From: GCA-016699835 sp964543905 | GTDB taxonomy: Bacteria; Planctomycetota; Phycisphaerae; Phycisphaerales; UBA1924 | Assembly: GCA_964543905.1 (NCBI GenBank) | Contig: CAZIZO010000006.1 | Location: 1 to 64,000, forward strand | DNA length: 64,000 bases | Direction: 5' to 3' | In this document: positions 1 through 8,467 of the stretch, in pieces | Numbering within the stretch: position 1 is the first letter of the stretch | How the letters are laid out: each line of letters begins with the position of its first letter | Notes under the pieces: generated by a model | Told to the model about the DNA's origin: nothing | Databases searched by the model: none | What the model saw: only the letters and a program-made list of their open reading frames with translations | Translations under genes and position numbers: made by a program

Positions 1-549
1 CGTCGCCCCGAGCCGCCCCATCGCCTCCACCGAATCTCCTTCGGCGTCGGCATCGTCAACGTGCCCGACGCCGCCTCGCCCGACCCCAAGCCCTCCAAGG
101 AAAACGGGCTTGCCACCCTCCAGCAACTCCTCGGCATCACCCGCGACGACGCTCAGCACATCCTCGCCTGCGCCGTCGCCGAATACGGCGCCTCCAGCGA
201 AATGTTCTCCGACATCGCCCAGTCCCTGGGCAACGCCGACGCCCTCGCCGAACGCGTCCATCTCGAACTCATCGAAGCCTTCGATGCCCTCACCGTCGCC
301 TCCCTCGCCCAGATGGATCGCGACGAGCCCCAGAGTTTCGCCTTCGGGTCGCAACGCATCGAGATCTCGCTCGATGACTCTCGCGCCGCCGTCGCTTGCC
401 TCATCGACTCCGGGGGCAATCGAATCGTCACCTACCGCTTCAACCCGAACGCCATCACCATCCCGGAACTCTTCGACTCCCTGGGCATCGAGGACGCCCC
501 ACACAACACCAAGCCCCTCGAAGACTACCTCCGCCGGCTCGCGGCCTGA
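1..549 (+). CDS. Hypothetical protein, 5' end outside the window
   Basis: The reading frame is open from base 1 through a possible GTG at 61 to the stop at 549. The residues before the GTG (…HRISFGVGIVN) look coding, so the gene probably begins before the window. The visible part is soluble and acidic, with a helical middle section (about residues 20-80 counted from the GTG) followed by a segment that could be beta-rich and ends in EDYLRRLAA. I see no signal peptide, transmembrane segment or known catalytic motif. It converges on the permease gene that ends only 9 bp away. I do not recognise the family and assign no function. Confidence 0.6.
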   Translation, partial: RRPEPPHRLHRISFGVGIVNVPDAASPDPKPSKENGLATLQQLLGITRDDAQHILACAVAEYGASSEMFSDIAQSLGNADALAERVHLELIEAFDALTVASLAQMDRDEPQSFAFGSQRIEISLDDSRAAVACLIDSGGNRIVTYRFNPNAITIPELFDSLGIEDAPHNTKPLEDYLRRLAA

Positions 550-557
550 ACCCCTCC

Positions 558-1892
558 TCAATCGTGCCGCAACGCCACGATCGGGTCCTGCGCCGCCGCT
601 CGACGCGCGGGGTAAATCCCGAACACCAGCCCCGTCGCCACCGCCACCGCAAAACTCAGCAGGATCGACCATGTCGTCACCTGCGTCGGAAGCGTCGCGT
701 CCGCGTTGAAGAATCCCCCGAGATACGGAAGATGCGGCAACCTCGGCACCGCCCACTCCACGAACACGCTCCCACTCACCCCAAGCCCCACCCCGATCAT
801 CCCCCCCACCGTGCTCAGCACGCTTGTTTCCACCAGGAACTGCCACAGGATGTGCTTCCGCGTCGCCCCGATCGCACGCCGAATCCCGATCTCCCGCGTC
901 CGTTCCGTCACCGTCGCCAGCATGATGTTCATGATCCCGATCCCGCCCACCAGCAGCGAGATCCCGGCAATAAACCCGAACACGATCGTCCACGTCAACG
1001 CCTGCTTCCTCGCCTGCTCCAGCAGTTCGTACGGCACGATAATCGAATAGTCCTTCTGGTCCCCATGCCGCTGCTCCATGATCCGTCGCAGACGCAGCGA
1101 ATCCGCGATCACCCGCTCCCGCGCCGGAACCGACACGAACACCTCGGAAATCTGTGTCTCCGACGCCTGAAAACTCCCCGACGACCGCCGGAACACCGCG
1201 TCCCCAAACGCCTGCCGCGACGTCGTGATCGGGATGTGCACGTCCAGGTTCAGATCCCGACCCACCAGCGCCGCGCCGCGCCCCCCCGCCAGCCCGATCG
1301 GCGCCAGCACCCCCACGATCCGGAATGGCTTGTCGTCCACCCGGATCGTGTTTCCCAACGGGTCATCCAGTACAAAGAACTGCGCCGCAATCTCCGCGCC
1401 GATCACGCACACCATCGCCTGCTGGTCCAAGTCCTGCGACGTGAGGTAGCGCCCTCGCGCCACCACCAGGTTCGCCACCTTCGCAAACTCCGGCGTCGTC
1501 CCGAACGTCTGGCTCGTCTGCCGACGCCCCTCCCGCAGGACCTGATTCCCCGCCTCCTTCAGCGGCACGATCGCCTCCGCATCCGGAAAGTTCGCCTGGA
1601 TCACCTCCAAGTCCGCCCGCGTGATCCCGAACTTGCTCACAAAACTCTGCTGACGCTGCCCCTGCTGCTGCCCTTGATTCTCCGGCGGCTTCTGCGATCG
1701 CACAATGATGTTCCGCGCCCCCAAGCGCTCGATCTGCGCCAACGCCTCGCGCTTTGCCCCCTCGCCCAGACTGCTCATCGTGATCACCGCCGCCACGCCC
1801 AGGATGATTCCCAGCGCCGTCAGCACCGACCGCAAGAGGTGCAGCCTGATGTTGTTCAGGCCCAGGCGGATCGTCTCAAGCAAGAAAGTCAT
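558..1892 (-). CDS. MacB/FtsX-type ABC transporter permease
   Basis: The 444-residue protein has the MacB permease layout. An N-terminal membrane helix (about 20-40, VLTALGIILGVAAVITM) is followed by a long extracytoplasmic MacB_PCD-like domain and then an FtsX domain with three C-terminal helices. The segment ERTREIGIRRAIGATRKHIL is the diagnostic FtsX cytoplasmic loop. Family members transmit ATP hydrolysis by a partner ATPase to substrates outside the inner membrane, such as lipoproteins, peptides or drugs. No ATPase or membrane-fusion gene is adjacent: the upstream neighbour is a small hypothetical on the other strand. The partner must therefore lie elsewhere. Substrate unknown. Confidence 0.9.
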   Translation of the reverse strand: MTFLLETIRLGLNNIRLHLLRSVLTALGIILGVAAVITMSSLGEGAKREALAQIERLGARNIIVRSQKPPENQGQQQGQRQQSFVSKFGITRADLEVIQANFPDAEAIVPLKEAGNQVLREGRRQTSQTFGTTPEFAKVANLVVARGRYLTSQDLDQQAMVCVIGAEIAAQFFVLDDPLGNTIRVDDKPFRIVGVLAPIGLAGGRGAALVGRDLNLDVHIPITTSRQAFGDAVFRRSSGSFQASETQISEVFVSVPARERVIADSLRLRRIMEQRHGDQKDYSIIVPYELLEQARKQALTWTIVFGFIAGISLLVGGIGIMNIMLATVTERTREIGIRRAIGATRKHILWQFLVETSVLSTVGGMIGVGLGVSGSVFVEWAVPRLPHLPYLGGFFNADATLPTQVTTWSILLSFAVAVATGLVFGIYPARRAAAQDPIVALRHD

Positions 1893-2021
1893 GTCGTCTT
1901 CGCTTCGCCCTTCAATACGTGTTCGCGCCCTCCGCCCATCTCCCGCTCAAGGACGGACGCCATTGTGTCGAATCCTACCAACCATACTCACCTCACACAC
2001 CTCCCGCCGCACACCCCCTGC

Positions 2022-2342
2022 ATGCTCCCGTCCCTCCCCGACCATCCCCGCCTCGAAATCAACCACGAACGAGAGATCCCCCGTGGCTGGGCCTATGCCG
2101 TCGTGATGCACTTTCCAGATGCCTCCGTCACTCGTCACGTGGTTTCGCTCTCCTGGCACGACCACGACTACTGGACGAGCGGCCGACGCCCACCCTCCGA
2201 CACCGTCGAACTCGTCCTCACCTGCCTCCTCACCGCTCGCCCCGCCCTCGCGCTCCCGCCCCACTTTGATCTCGCCAAGGCTCGTCGCTGGTATCCCGCC
2301 ATCGACCGAGAACTCGCCACCCGCCTCGGTTCCGCCGCCTGA
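2022..2342 (+). CDS. Small hypothetical protein (about 106 aa)
   Basis: The protein starts MLPSLPDHPRLEINHERE and contains a compact aromatic/charged core (SLSWHDHDYWTSGRRPP) and an end reading FDLAKARRWYPAIDREL. Composition is protein-like, unlike the Pro/Arg-rich out-of-frame reading that precedes it. The start is uncertain. ATG 2022 has no clear ribosome site, and an in-frame GTG at 1965 is an alternative. No signal peptide or membrane helix is visible. I do not recognise a named family and propose no function. Confidence 0.55.
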   Translation: MLPSLPDHPRLEINHEREIPRGWAYAVVMHFPDASVTRHVVSLSWHDHDYWTSGRRPPSDTVELVLTCLLTARPALALPPHFDLAKARRWYPAIDRELATRLGSAA

Positions 2343-2474
2343 CGCCCCCCGGGTGCCATCCGCCCGTGTCCACCACATGGCATGTTCCCCCGACGCCGCG
2401 GATGACGCACGTTCGTTCGCGGGGCCTCGTGCCGTCGGACCTTCGGCACGCTCCCCCGCGCCCGGATACCGCCC

Positions 2475-2657
2475 ATGGGCGATTGCCCCGAAGAACTCCG
2501 CCCCGATTTTCGTCTCGCCCTCGAGTCCCTCTTCGCCGAGGCCATCGCCCTCCCGTCCGAAGAGCGAGCCTCATTCATCGAACTCAAGTGCGCCCACGAG
2601 CCCGACCTTCGCCTCCGCCTCCTCCGTCTCCTCGCCGCGCACCAAGACTCCGACTGA
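2475..2657 (+). CDS. 60-aa orphan of the kinase N-terminal segment type
   Basis: This short ORF encodes a helical, acidic 60-residue protein: FRLALESLFAEAIALPSEE is followed by RASFIELKCAHEPDLRLRLL and AAH. The spacing of 'F.EAIALP.EERA.FI...C..EP.LR.RLL.LLAAH' matches the segment (R..IF..A..L....R..FL...C..D..LR..V..LL.AH) that in planctomycetes precedes many Ser/Thr protein kinase domains. Here no kinase follows: a stop comes straight after, and a lipoprotein gene starts on the opposite strand. It may be a stand-alone adaptor or a remnant of a lost kinase gene. Family similarity is from memory of the pattern. Confidence 0.5.
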   Translation: MGDCPEELRPDFRLALESLFAEAIALPSEERASFIELKCAHEPDLRLRLLRLLAAHQDSD

Positions 2658-2663
2658 TCGCCC

Positions 2664-3245
2664 CTACTTCCCCCGCACCAGCACCCACACCACATACTCC
2701 CCCGTCTCCGTCCGCACGTACGCCGCCCTCGCCACATCCGTCGGCCCCACCGCGCCCGACGATCGCTTCGTCACCCCCGCCCGCGCCAACCGCACCGCCG
2801 AGTCGTACGCCTCCCCCAACTTCTCGCCTCGACCTTGCCCTACATACTCCATCCACCCCTCGCGGTTCGGGCCCGCCGCTCGATCCATCGCATACCACGC
2901 CGGCTTCTCCAGCAGCACGATCTTCTCAAAGCGCACGCCCACCCGCTGACCCAGCGTCTGTGCCTCCCGCTCCGCCTGCGCCTGACGTTCTTTATCCAAG
3001 GTCGGCGTGATCGTGCGATCCACCGCCACACCCTCCCGGGCCCTCCCTCCCACGCTCGCCGGCGCGGGTTTCGCCCCTTCCTCCGACCTCACACGCCCCA
3101 CCGCCGATGCCCCACCGTCTTCCTCCCGCATCTCGCGCGGCGGCGACGCCGGCGCATTCACCACCCGCGGCTGGCACCCCACCACCCCCGCCAGCACCAC
3201 CCCAGCAAACCCAGCACTCGCCACGTTCCAACTCAGATTCGCCAT
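2664..3245 (-). CDS. Putative lipoprotein, 193 aa
   Basis: I chose ATG 3245 because it gives a clean lipoprotein signal: MANLSW… then a hydrophobic stretch ending in the lipobox-like VVGC at about residues 21-24. A longer in-frame start at 3308 would bury this signal. After the cysteine comes a low-complexity Pro/Ala/Glu linker, then a mixed alpha/beta domain with ERQAQAEREAQTLGQRVGVR and a C-terminal YVRTETGEYVVWVLVRGK. It is probably exported and membrane-anchored. Upstream, nrdR ends only 60 bp away on the same strand, so the two may be co-transcribed. Function unknown. Confidence 0.7.
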   Translation of the reverse strand: MANLSWNVASAGFAGVVLAGVVGCQPRVVNAPASPPREMREEDGGASAVGRVRSEEGAKPAPASVGGRAREGVAVDRTITPTLDKERQAQAEREAQTLGQRVGVRFEKIVLLEKPAWYAMDRAAGPNREGWMEYVGQGRGEKLGEAYDSAVRLARAGVTKRSSGAVGPTDVARAAYVRTETGEYVVWVLVRGK

Positions 3246-3304
3246 ACGTTCCACGCCTCCCGCAAGACCAACGACCCTTCGCCCCCTCCGCCCGCTTTGC
3301 CGCT

Positions 3305-3793
3305 TCAAAACAACTTCTGCTGGTCCTTCACGTCCTTCACCCGCGCATCCAGGAGCGCCAACTGCTGCTTGATCTCCGCCACGCTCCGGAACTGGTAATA
3401 CTCGCTCGCGAATCGGATGTACGCCACCTCGTCCACGTCCCGCAACTTCGCCATCACCCGTTCACCAATCACGCGGCTCTCCACCTCCCGATCAAACTCC
3501 CGGTGCAACTCGTCCTCCACCTCATCCACGATCTTCGACTTCGTCGCCTCCGGGATCGCCCTCTTCCCGCACGCCGCCACCACCCCCCGCATCACGTTCT
3601 CCCGGCTAAACGGCTCGTGCGTCCCGTCCCGCTTCACCACCATCAGCCGCGTCGTCACCTCCACCCGCTCATACGTCGTGAACCGCCGCGAGCACCCCAA
3701 ACACTCCCGCCGTCGACGGATCGACTTCCCGCCGTCGCTCGCTCGGCTGTCGATCACCTTGTCGTTGTCCACGTTGCAGTACGGACAGATCAC
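3305..3793 (-). CDS. nrdR: Transcriptional repressor NrdR
   Basis: The 162 residues match NrdR in length and layout. An N-terminal zinc ribbon carries cysteines 3, 6, 31 and 34 (MICPYC … ECLGC). It is followed by the basic patch GGKSIRRRRE and RRFTTYERVE, then the ATP-cone nucleotide-binding domain (VKRDGTHEPFSRENVMRGV). NrdR senses ATP/dATP and represses ribonucleotide reductase operons through NrdR boxes. No nrd gene is in this window, so its targets are elsewhere. It lies just upstream of, and in the same direction as, a putative lipoprotein. Confidence 0.95.
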   Translation of the reverse strand: MICPYCNVDNDKVIDSRASDGGKSIRRRRECLGCSRRFTTYERVEVTTRLMVVKRDGTHEPFSRENVMRGVVAACGKRAIPEATKSKIVDEVEDELHREFDREVESRVIGERVMAKLRDVDEVAYIRFASEYYQFRSVAEIKQQLALLDARVKDVKDQQKLF

Positions 3794-3982
3794 ACGACAC
3801 CCCGATCGAGTACGAACCCTCGCCCAGCCCCACGCCCGCCACGCGACGATAGACCGCCGACGGGTTCCTCACCACCCTTCCCGCATGTTCGCACATTCCA
3901 CCAGACGCGTCAAACCGCACGTCCCCTCTTCTCGCCTCGCGCTCCATGCAGGCCCAGGTTCCTTCGCCACCTATCATCTTCC

Positions 3983-4696
3983 GTGCGCCCCACGCGTGCC
4001 TTCACGCTCATCGAACTCCTCGTTGTCATCGCCATCCTTGCGGTGATCTTGGCCATCCTCCTCCCCTCCCTCGCCAGCGCACGGGAGAACGGCCGCGCCG
4101 TCATCTGCTCGTCGAACCTCCGCCAGATCTACGCCATCTGGCGGACCTACGCCGACGAGCACAAGGGCCTCGGCCCCGCCCTCGGCCAGCCCTACACCGC
4201 CATGCCCAACTGGGCCATCGCCGTCCAGCAAGCCGCCGGCATCGCCGGTTCCACCGCCGACGACGCCTTCCACGTCCGCTCCATCCTCTCCTGTCCCACC
4301 GTCTCCGCCGCCTACCCCAACCCCATGGTCCGAACCTACGCCGCCAACGGCACGGGCCACTCGGGCCGACCCGCCGACGGTCCTCGCCGCGCCGATCCCG
4401 ACAACTACGACAACGACCAGGCCCCCCCCGTCCACGTCCACATGGACAAGGTCGAACGACCCGCCGACACGCCCCTCCTCATCGACTCCCGTTTCGCCGG
4501 CACCTCCCTCACCCCTCCCAACCGCACCGCCAGCATCATCGACTTCTATCAGACCGCCCACACCAACCGCGACCTCCCCACCTCCCGCGTCGGCTGGTTC
4601 CACGCCTCCAAGCGGGCCTTCCAATCCGCGCGATACGATGGTGCCGTCCGTCTCGAGCGCGAAGTTCCCCAAGCCTGGGCCGCTCCACTTCCTTGA
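3983..4696 (+). CDS. Prepilin-like (type II pseudopilin) secreted protein
   Basis: Starting at GTG 3983, the protein begins VRPTRAFTLIELLVVIAILA, a prepilin N-terminus: short basic leader, the +5 glutamate, then one long hydrophobic helix. The rest (about 210 residues) resembles the planctomycete pseudopilin family, with SNLRQIYAIWRTYADEHKG after the helix and a C-terminal Trp/His-containing part (VGWFHASKRAF). In planctomycetes such proteins are numerous and may be surface or pseudopilus components. No prepilin peptidase or secretion ATPase is nearby. The start could be a little further upstream, but nothing upstream in the frame looks coding. Confidence 0.8.
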   Translation: MRPTRAFTLIELLVVIAILAVILAILLPSLASARENGRAVICSSNLRQIYAIWRTYADEHKGLGPALGQPYTAMPNWAIAVQQAAGIAGSTADDAFHVRSILSCPTVSAAYPNPMVRTYAANGTGHSGRPADGPRRADPDNYDNDQAPPVHVHMDKVERPADTPLLIDSRFAGTSLTPPNRTASIIDFYQTAHTNRDLPTSRVGWFHASKRAFQSARYDGAVRLEREVPQAWAAPLP

Positions 4697-4823
4697 TCGG
4701 ACTTTGTTGGGAACCCGTCACGCCCCGGCGCGTCCAACTCCTCACTCCCCTCGTCCACGTTGACGAACCAACGCCAACCGCGGCCCAGCGTACCCGCACA
4801 CCACGCACATCGGAGCCTCATTC

Positions 4824-6371
4824 ATGACCCACTCCTCTCCGTCTCGTCGCGCCCGCACGCTCCTCCTCGCTGCCGCTTTCCTCGCCTCCCCCTCCTTCTC
4901 CCTCCACGCGCAGCAGGATCGCCGCCAACTCCCTCCACCCACGCAGCGCACGCCCCAGACTCCGCCCGCCAACACCTCTCCGCCCGCGACCCCAGACTCG
5001 CCCGCGGCACCCGCCTCCACGTCCCCCACCGCTCCGCCCGCGGCCTCGCCCGCACCCGACGCGCCCCCCACCCCCAAGCGTGCCGCCCCAACCCTCGGCA
5101 CGCTCGTCGAACGCGTCAACACCACCAAAAAGGACTGGACTTTCACCGCCACCATCCGCGTCAACTCCGAGGCCTCCGACTCCACCGAAACCGTCACCGA
5201 CCCTTACGGCAACTCCGTCCAGATGCCCAAGAAGACTCCCTTCGCCTTCGAGACCATGACCATGGTCTTCCCCGCCATCGCCTCCACCGCCGCGTGCGAC
5301 GCCGGGGCCGATCGCACCACCGGTCGTCTCCGTCTCGACGGGCGAATCGTCAATGAGCAGCCCGAAGCCATGACCGGCGGTGCCCACTCCGGCGTCCAAC
5401 TCCTCCGCTTCGGGTTCAACAACACCGAGAACATCTCCCCCCGCGAGGTCATCCTCGAAGTCTCCGTCCGCGCCACCTGCTACCAAACCAGGTTCGACGA
5501 GAAATCCGCACTCAACCTCCCCTGGCCCAACGCGCCCTGGCCCCAGGAGGCCGCCGCCACCCTCGCGCCCCAACTCTTCGTCGATCTGGGCTACGACAAA
5601 GAGTCCAAAAAGATCCTCCCCTACCCCGACAAGGATCAACTCCTCGACGCCGCTCTCAAACGCTACCTCGCCGCCGACACCATCTCCGACGCCAAAGCCT
5701 CCACGCCCCTCCGCGTCGCCAAGGCCATCACACGCGGCATCTGGAGCGAAATTCAACCCAGCGGCGATGGGCTCAAACTCCGCCGTCAAACCGGCGAACT
5801 CTCCGGCATGATCCTCCAACCCCCCGAAGTCACCCTCGCCACCAAAAAGGGCAGCGAGCACGACATCACCTGCCTCATGGCCGCCCTCTTCCGCAAGGCC
5901 GGCCTCCCCACCCGCACCGTCATCGCTTGGGATGTCTCGGGCGACGACAAAAACCGTTTCCTCCGCGACAACAAAAAGGCCAACAAACTCCGCTCATGGA
6001 TCGAGTTCTGCCTCTTCGACGACGCCAACAACTCCTACAACTGGGTCCCCGTCGATGTCGTCCGGGCTCGCAAGTCGTCCTCGCGCCCTCCGGGCGGCAA
6101 TCAACCCTGGAAGTCCTTCGGCACGATGGACGACTTCAACGAAGTCGTCCCCTTCGCGCTCCACTTCCACCCCCCCACCGACGTTGTCTCCTACGGCACC
6201 GGCTCCTTCTGGGGCTGGTTCGTCACCCCCAAGCCGCCCGACGCCGCCCTCCAGGCACTCTCCTTCCGCGCCGAGCGGACCTCCGTCTCCGGGCACAAAG
6301 ACGACAAAAAGTCCGACGACAAGGACAAGCCTTCCCTAGAAGCAAAGCCCAGAACCAAACGCGGCAACTGA
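4824..6371 (+). CDS. Secreted transglutaminase-fold protein lacking the catalytic His
   Basis: A 515-residue protein with a signal peptide (RTLLLAAAFLASPSFSLHAQ) and a long Pro/Ala/Thr linker to about residue 90. The C-terminal half looks like a transglutaminase-like domain: EHDITCLMAALFRKAGLPTR holds the expected cysteine (C350), and NWVPVDV fits the strand with the usual Asp. The position normally occupied by histidine in HAWVE reads L-R390-S-W-I-E, so the Cys-His-Asp triad is incomplete. Such proteins can act as binding or scaffold domains. The acidic/lysine tail is probably disordered. It is flanked by a pseudopilin upstream and a DnaJ-like gene downstream in the same direction. Confidence 0.75.
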   Translation: MTHSSPSRRARTLLLAAAFLASPSFSLHAQQDRRQLPPPTQRTPQTPPANTSPPATPDSPAAPASTSPTAPPAASPAPDAPPTPKRAAPTLGTLVERVNTTKKDWTFTATIRVNSEASDSTETVTDPYGNSVQMPKKTPFAFETMTMVFPAIASTAACDAGADRTTGRLRLDGRIVNEQPEAMTGGAHSGVQLLRFGFNNTENISPREVILEVSVRATCYQTRFDEKSALNLPWPNAPWPQEAAATLAPQLFVDLGYDKESKKILPYPDKDQLLDAALKRYLAADTISDAKASTPLRVAKAITRGIWSEIQPSGDGLKLRRQTGELSGMILQPPEVTLATKKGSEHDITCLMAALFRKAGLPTRTVIAWDVSGDDKNRFLRDNKKANKLRSWIEFCLFDDANNSYNWVPVDVVRARKSSSRPPGGNQPWKSFGTMDDFNEVVPFALHFHPPTDVVSYGTGSFWGWFVTPKPPDAALQALSFRAERTSVSGHKDDKKSDDKDKPSLEAKPRTKRGN

Positions 6372-6511
6372 AGCCCCCCTCCCCATGAGGCGCACGCGGC
6401 CCCGGGCCTTGCTCGCCCCTCCCCACCCGCACGCCCACGTCACGCTCGGGCTCCCTCCCCGACGGCTTTCGCATCGAACACGTCCCCAACTTCATCTCTA
6501 GAATACTCAAC

Positions 6512-7480
6512 ATGTCTTCTCAGCGTGACTACTACGAAATCCTCTCCATCCCACGATCCGCCTCCGCGGACGACATCAAACGCGCCTACCGAAAACTCGC
6601 CCGAGAGCACCATCCCGACGTCAACAAGGCCCCGGACGCCGCCAAGAAGTTCGCCGAGATCCAGCAGGCCTACGACGTCCTCTCCGACGACGCCAAACGA
6701 AAGGAATACGACCAGTTCGGCTTCGCGCCTCGCGCCGGCGCCGGTCCCGCCGGCCAATCCCAGTACACCTGGGCCGACGCCGGCGGACACGACATCAACG
6801 GCGAGGACATGGAATCCGTCTTCGACGCCATCTTCGGCGGTCGCTCCGGCTTCGGCACCCATTCCCGAGGCCGTGCCCGGGGGCCCCGCACACGCACCCA
6901 CCGCCCCGAAGAACCCGAACCGCTCCGCCACGAGATCCGCGTCCCCTTCATGACCATGGCCAAGGGGGGCACCGAGAGCCTCCGCATCCGCGAGGACGGC
7001 ACCTCGCGCTCCATCGAAGTCACCATCCCCAAGGGCATCCACGACGCCGGGCAACTCCGCGTCCGCGCCGCCGGATCCAAGTCCGGCCACGCGCCCGACC
7101 TCATCCTCACCGTCCGCGTCGATCCACACCCACTCTTCCGCCGTGGCGAGTTTCAAGACACCGGCAAGGGCCTCGACCTCTTCCTCGACCTCCCCGTCAC
7201 CATCGCCGAAGCCACCCTCGGCACCACCCTCTCCATCCCCACCCTCGACGACACCGTCGAACTCGCCCTCCCGCCTTCCACCCCGAGCGGCAAAAAACTC
7301 CGCCTCCGGGGCAAGGGCCTCTCCGACCCCAGCGGCGCCAAGGGTGACCTCTACGCCATCGTCAAGATCGTTCCCCCCGACGCCAAGTCCCTCTCTCCCG
7401 AAGAGCGACACACCCTCGAAGAACTCGCCCGCCGCGCCACGCGAGTCCGCGAAGGACACGAATGGCCCAAGTCCAGATAG
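6512..7480 (+). CDS. CbpA/DnaJ-type J-domain co-chaperone
   Basis: The N-terminal J domain (residues 5-70) contains the invariant HPD at 34-36 within KLAREHHPDV, so it should stimulate DnaK ATPase. A short linker (about 70-130) is Gly/Arg-rich. There is no CxxCxGxG zinc-finger region, and the C-terminal substrate-binding domains follow directly (DLFLDLPVTIAEATLGTTLS; KKLRLRGKGL). This is the class B (CbpA-like) arrangement, 322 residues. No dnaK or grpE is adjacent. It converges on the sugar permease gene 27 bp downstream. Confidence 0.93.
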   Translation: MSSQRDYYEILSIPRSASADDIKRAYRKLAREHHPDVNKAPDAAKKFAEIQQAYDVLSDDAKRKEYDQFGFAPRAGAGPAGQSQYTWADAGGHDINGEDMESVFDAIFGGRSGFGTHSRGRARGPRTRTHRPEEPEPLRHEIRVPFMTMAKGGTESLRIREDGTSRSIEVTIPKGIHDAGQLRVRAAGSKSGHAPDLILTVRVDPHPLFRRGEFQDTGKGLDLFLDLPVTIAEATLGTTLSIPTLDDTVELALPPSTPSGKKLRLRGKGLSDPSGAKGDLYAIVKIVPPDAKSLSPEERHTLEELARRATRVREGHEWPKSR

Positions 7481-7507
7481 CGCCGACTGGGCCGACGCCC
7501 GCACGGG

Positions 7508-8467
7508 TCACGCGCGATAATGAACCAGCCGCTTGCTGGCCAGGAACATGAGCCCGGTCAGCGCGAGAATGATGAGCAGTTGCACCCACGCCAGCGCGCT
7601 CGCATAGCCCATCTGCTGGTAGGTGAAGGCGTGGTCGTAGAGGTACATCGTGTAGAAATAGGCCGACTGCCCCGGGCCGCCCTTGTCCTTCTGGAAGATC
7701 ACGTACGGGATGACGAAGACTTGGAGCGTCCCGATCGTGAGCGTGATCGCGTTGAAGAGAATCACGGGCGAGATCATCGGGATCGTCACGTTCCAGAACT
7801 TGCGGATCGGGCCCATCCCGTCGAGGTCCGCCGCCTCGTACAACTGCGCCGGCACCTCGCGCAACGCCGCCAGGCACAGCAAGACCTGCTGCCCCACGCT
7901 CCACAGCGCCACGAGCACGACCGCCAGCATCGCCCAGTGCGCATCGAGCAGCCAGTTGGGCGGTTGCTCCAGCGCGACCTTCCACCCCGCCAGCGCCGAC
8001 CCCGGCGAACCTTCCGGCAAGGCATGGGCCATGGCGCGCACGCCCGGCCAGATGGGGCGGAGCACCGCGTTGATCAAGCCGTACTGCCCATTCAGAATCC
8101 ACATCCACACCATCGAGGTGGCGATCAACGGCACCAGCGTGGGGAGGAAGATCGCCGCCTGAAAGAACGTCGCCCCCTTCACCTTCGTGTTGAGCAGCGC
8201 CGCGATCACCACGGCGAGGATCAGGCTCAGCGGGATCGTGATCACGCCGTACAGGAACGTGTTCCAGAGCACCTTGTGCAGGCGCTCGTCGTGCAGCATG
8301 CGCTCGTAGTTCGCCAGCCCCGCCCACAGCGGCGATTCGAGCAGCGGATACTCGGTGAAACTGTAGTAGAGGCTCATCCCCAGCGGCACGGCAAGGAACA
8401 GCAGGAACCCCACGAGCCACGGGCTGACCCAGACAAGACCCAAGACTGTGGCACGTGCTTCCTTCAT
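7508..8467 (-). CDS. Sugar ABC transporter permease (MalF/UgpA type)
   Basis: The start at 8467 gives a 319-residue protein beginning MKEARATVLGLVWVSPWLVG, and its ATG overlaps the stop of the binding-protein gene (ATGA, 8464-8467), so the two are translationally coupled. Six or so membrane helices are visible. The cytoplasmic EAA loop reads YEAADLDGMGPIRKFWNVTI, the signature of binding-protein-dependent carbohydrate permeases. CUT1 systems normally use two permeases and an ATPase. Neither a second permease nor an ATPase is present here, because the next gene is the convergent dnaJ-like gene. The missing parts may be elsewhere, or this permease may work as a homodimer. Confidence 0.88.
   Translation of the reverse strand: MKEARATVLGLVWVSPWLVGFLLFLAVPLGMSLYYSFTEYPLLESPLWAGLANYERMLHDERLHKVLWNTFLYGVITIPLSLILAVVIAALLNTKVKGATFFQAAIFLPTLVPLIATSMVWMWILNGQYGLINAVLRPIWPGVRAMAHALPEGSPGSALAGWKVALEQPPNWLLDAHWAMLAVVLVALWSVGQQVLLCLAALREVPAQLYEAADLDGMGPIRKFWNVTIPMISPVILFNAITLTIGTLQVFVIPYVIFQKDKGGPGQSAYFYTMYLYDHAFTYQQMGYASALAWVQLLIILALTGLMFLASKRLVHYRA

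Noticed and set aside
2428..2448. GTGCCG…CGGCAC hairpin before the 60-aa ORF
   Set aside because: There is no U tract on either strand and the stem is only six pairs. It is not convincing as a terminator.
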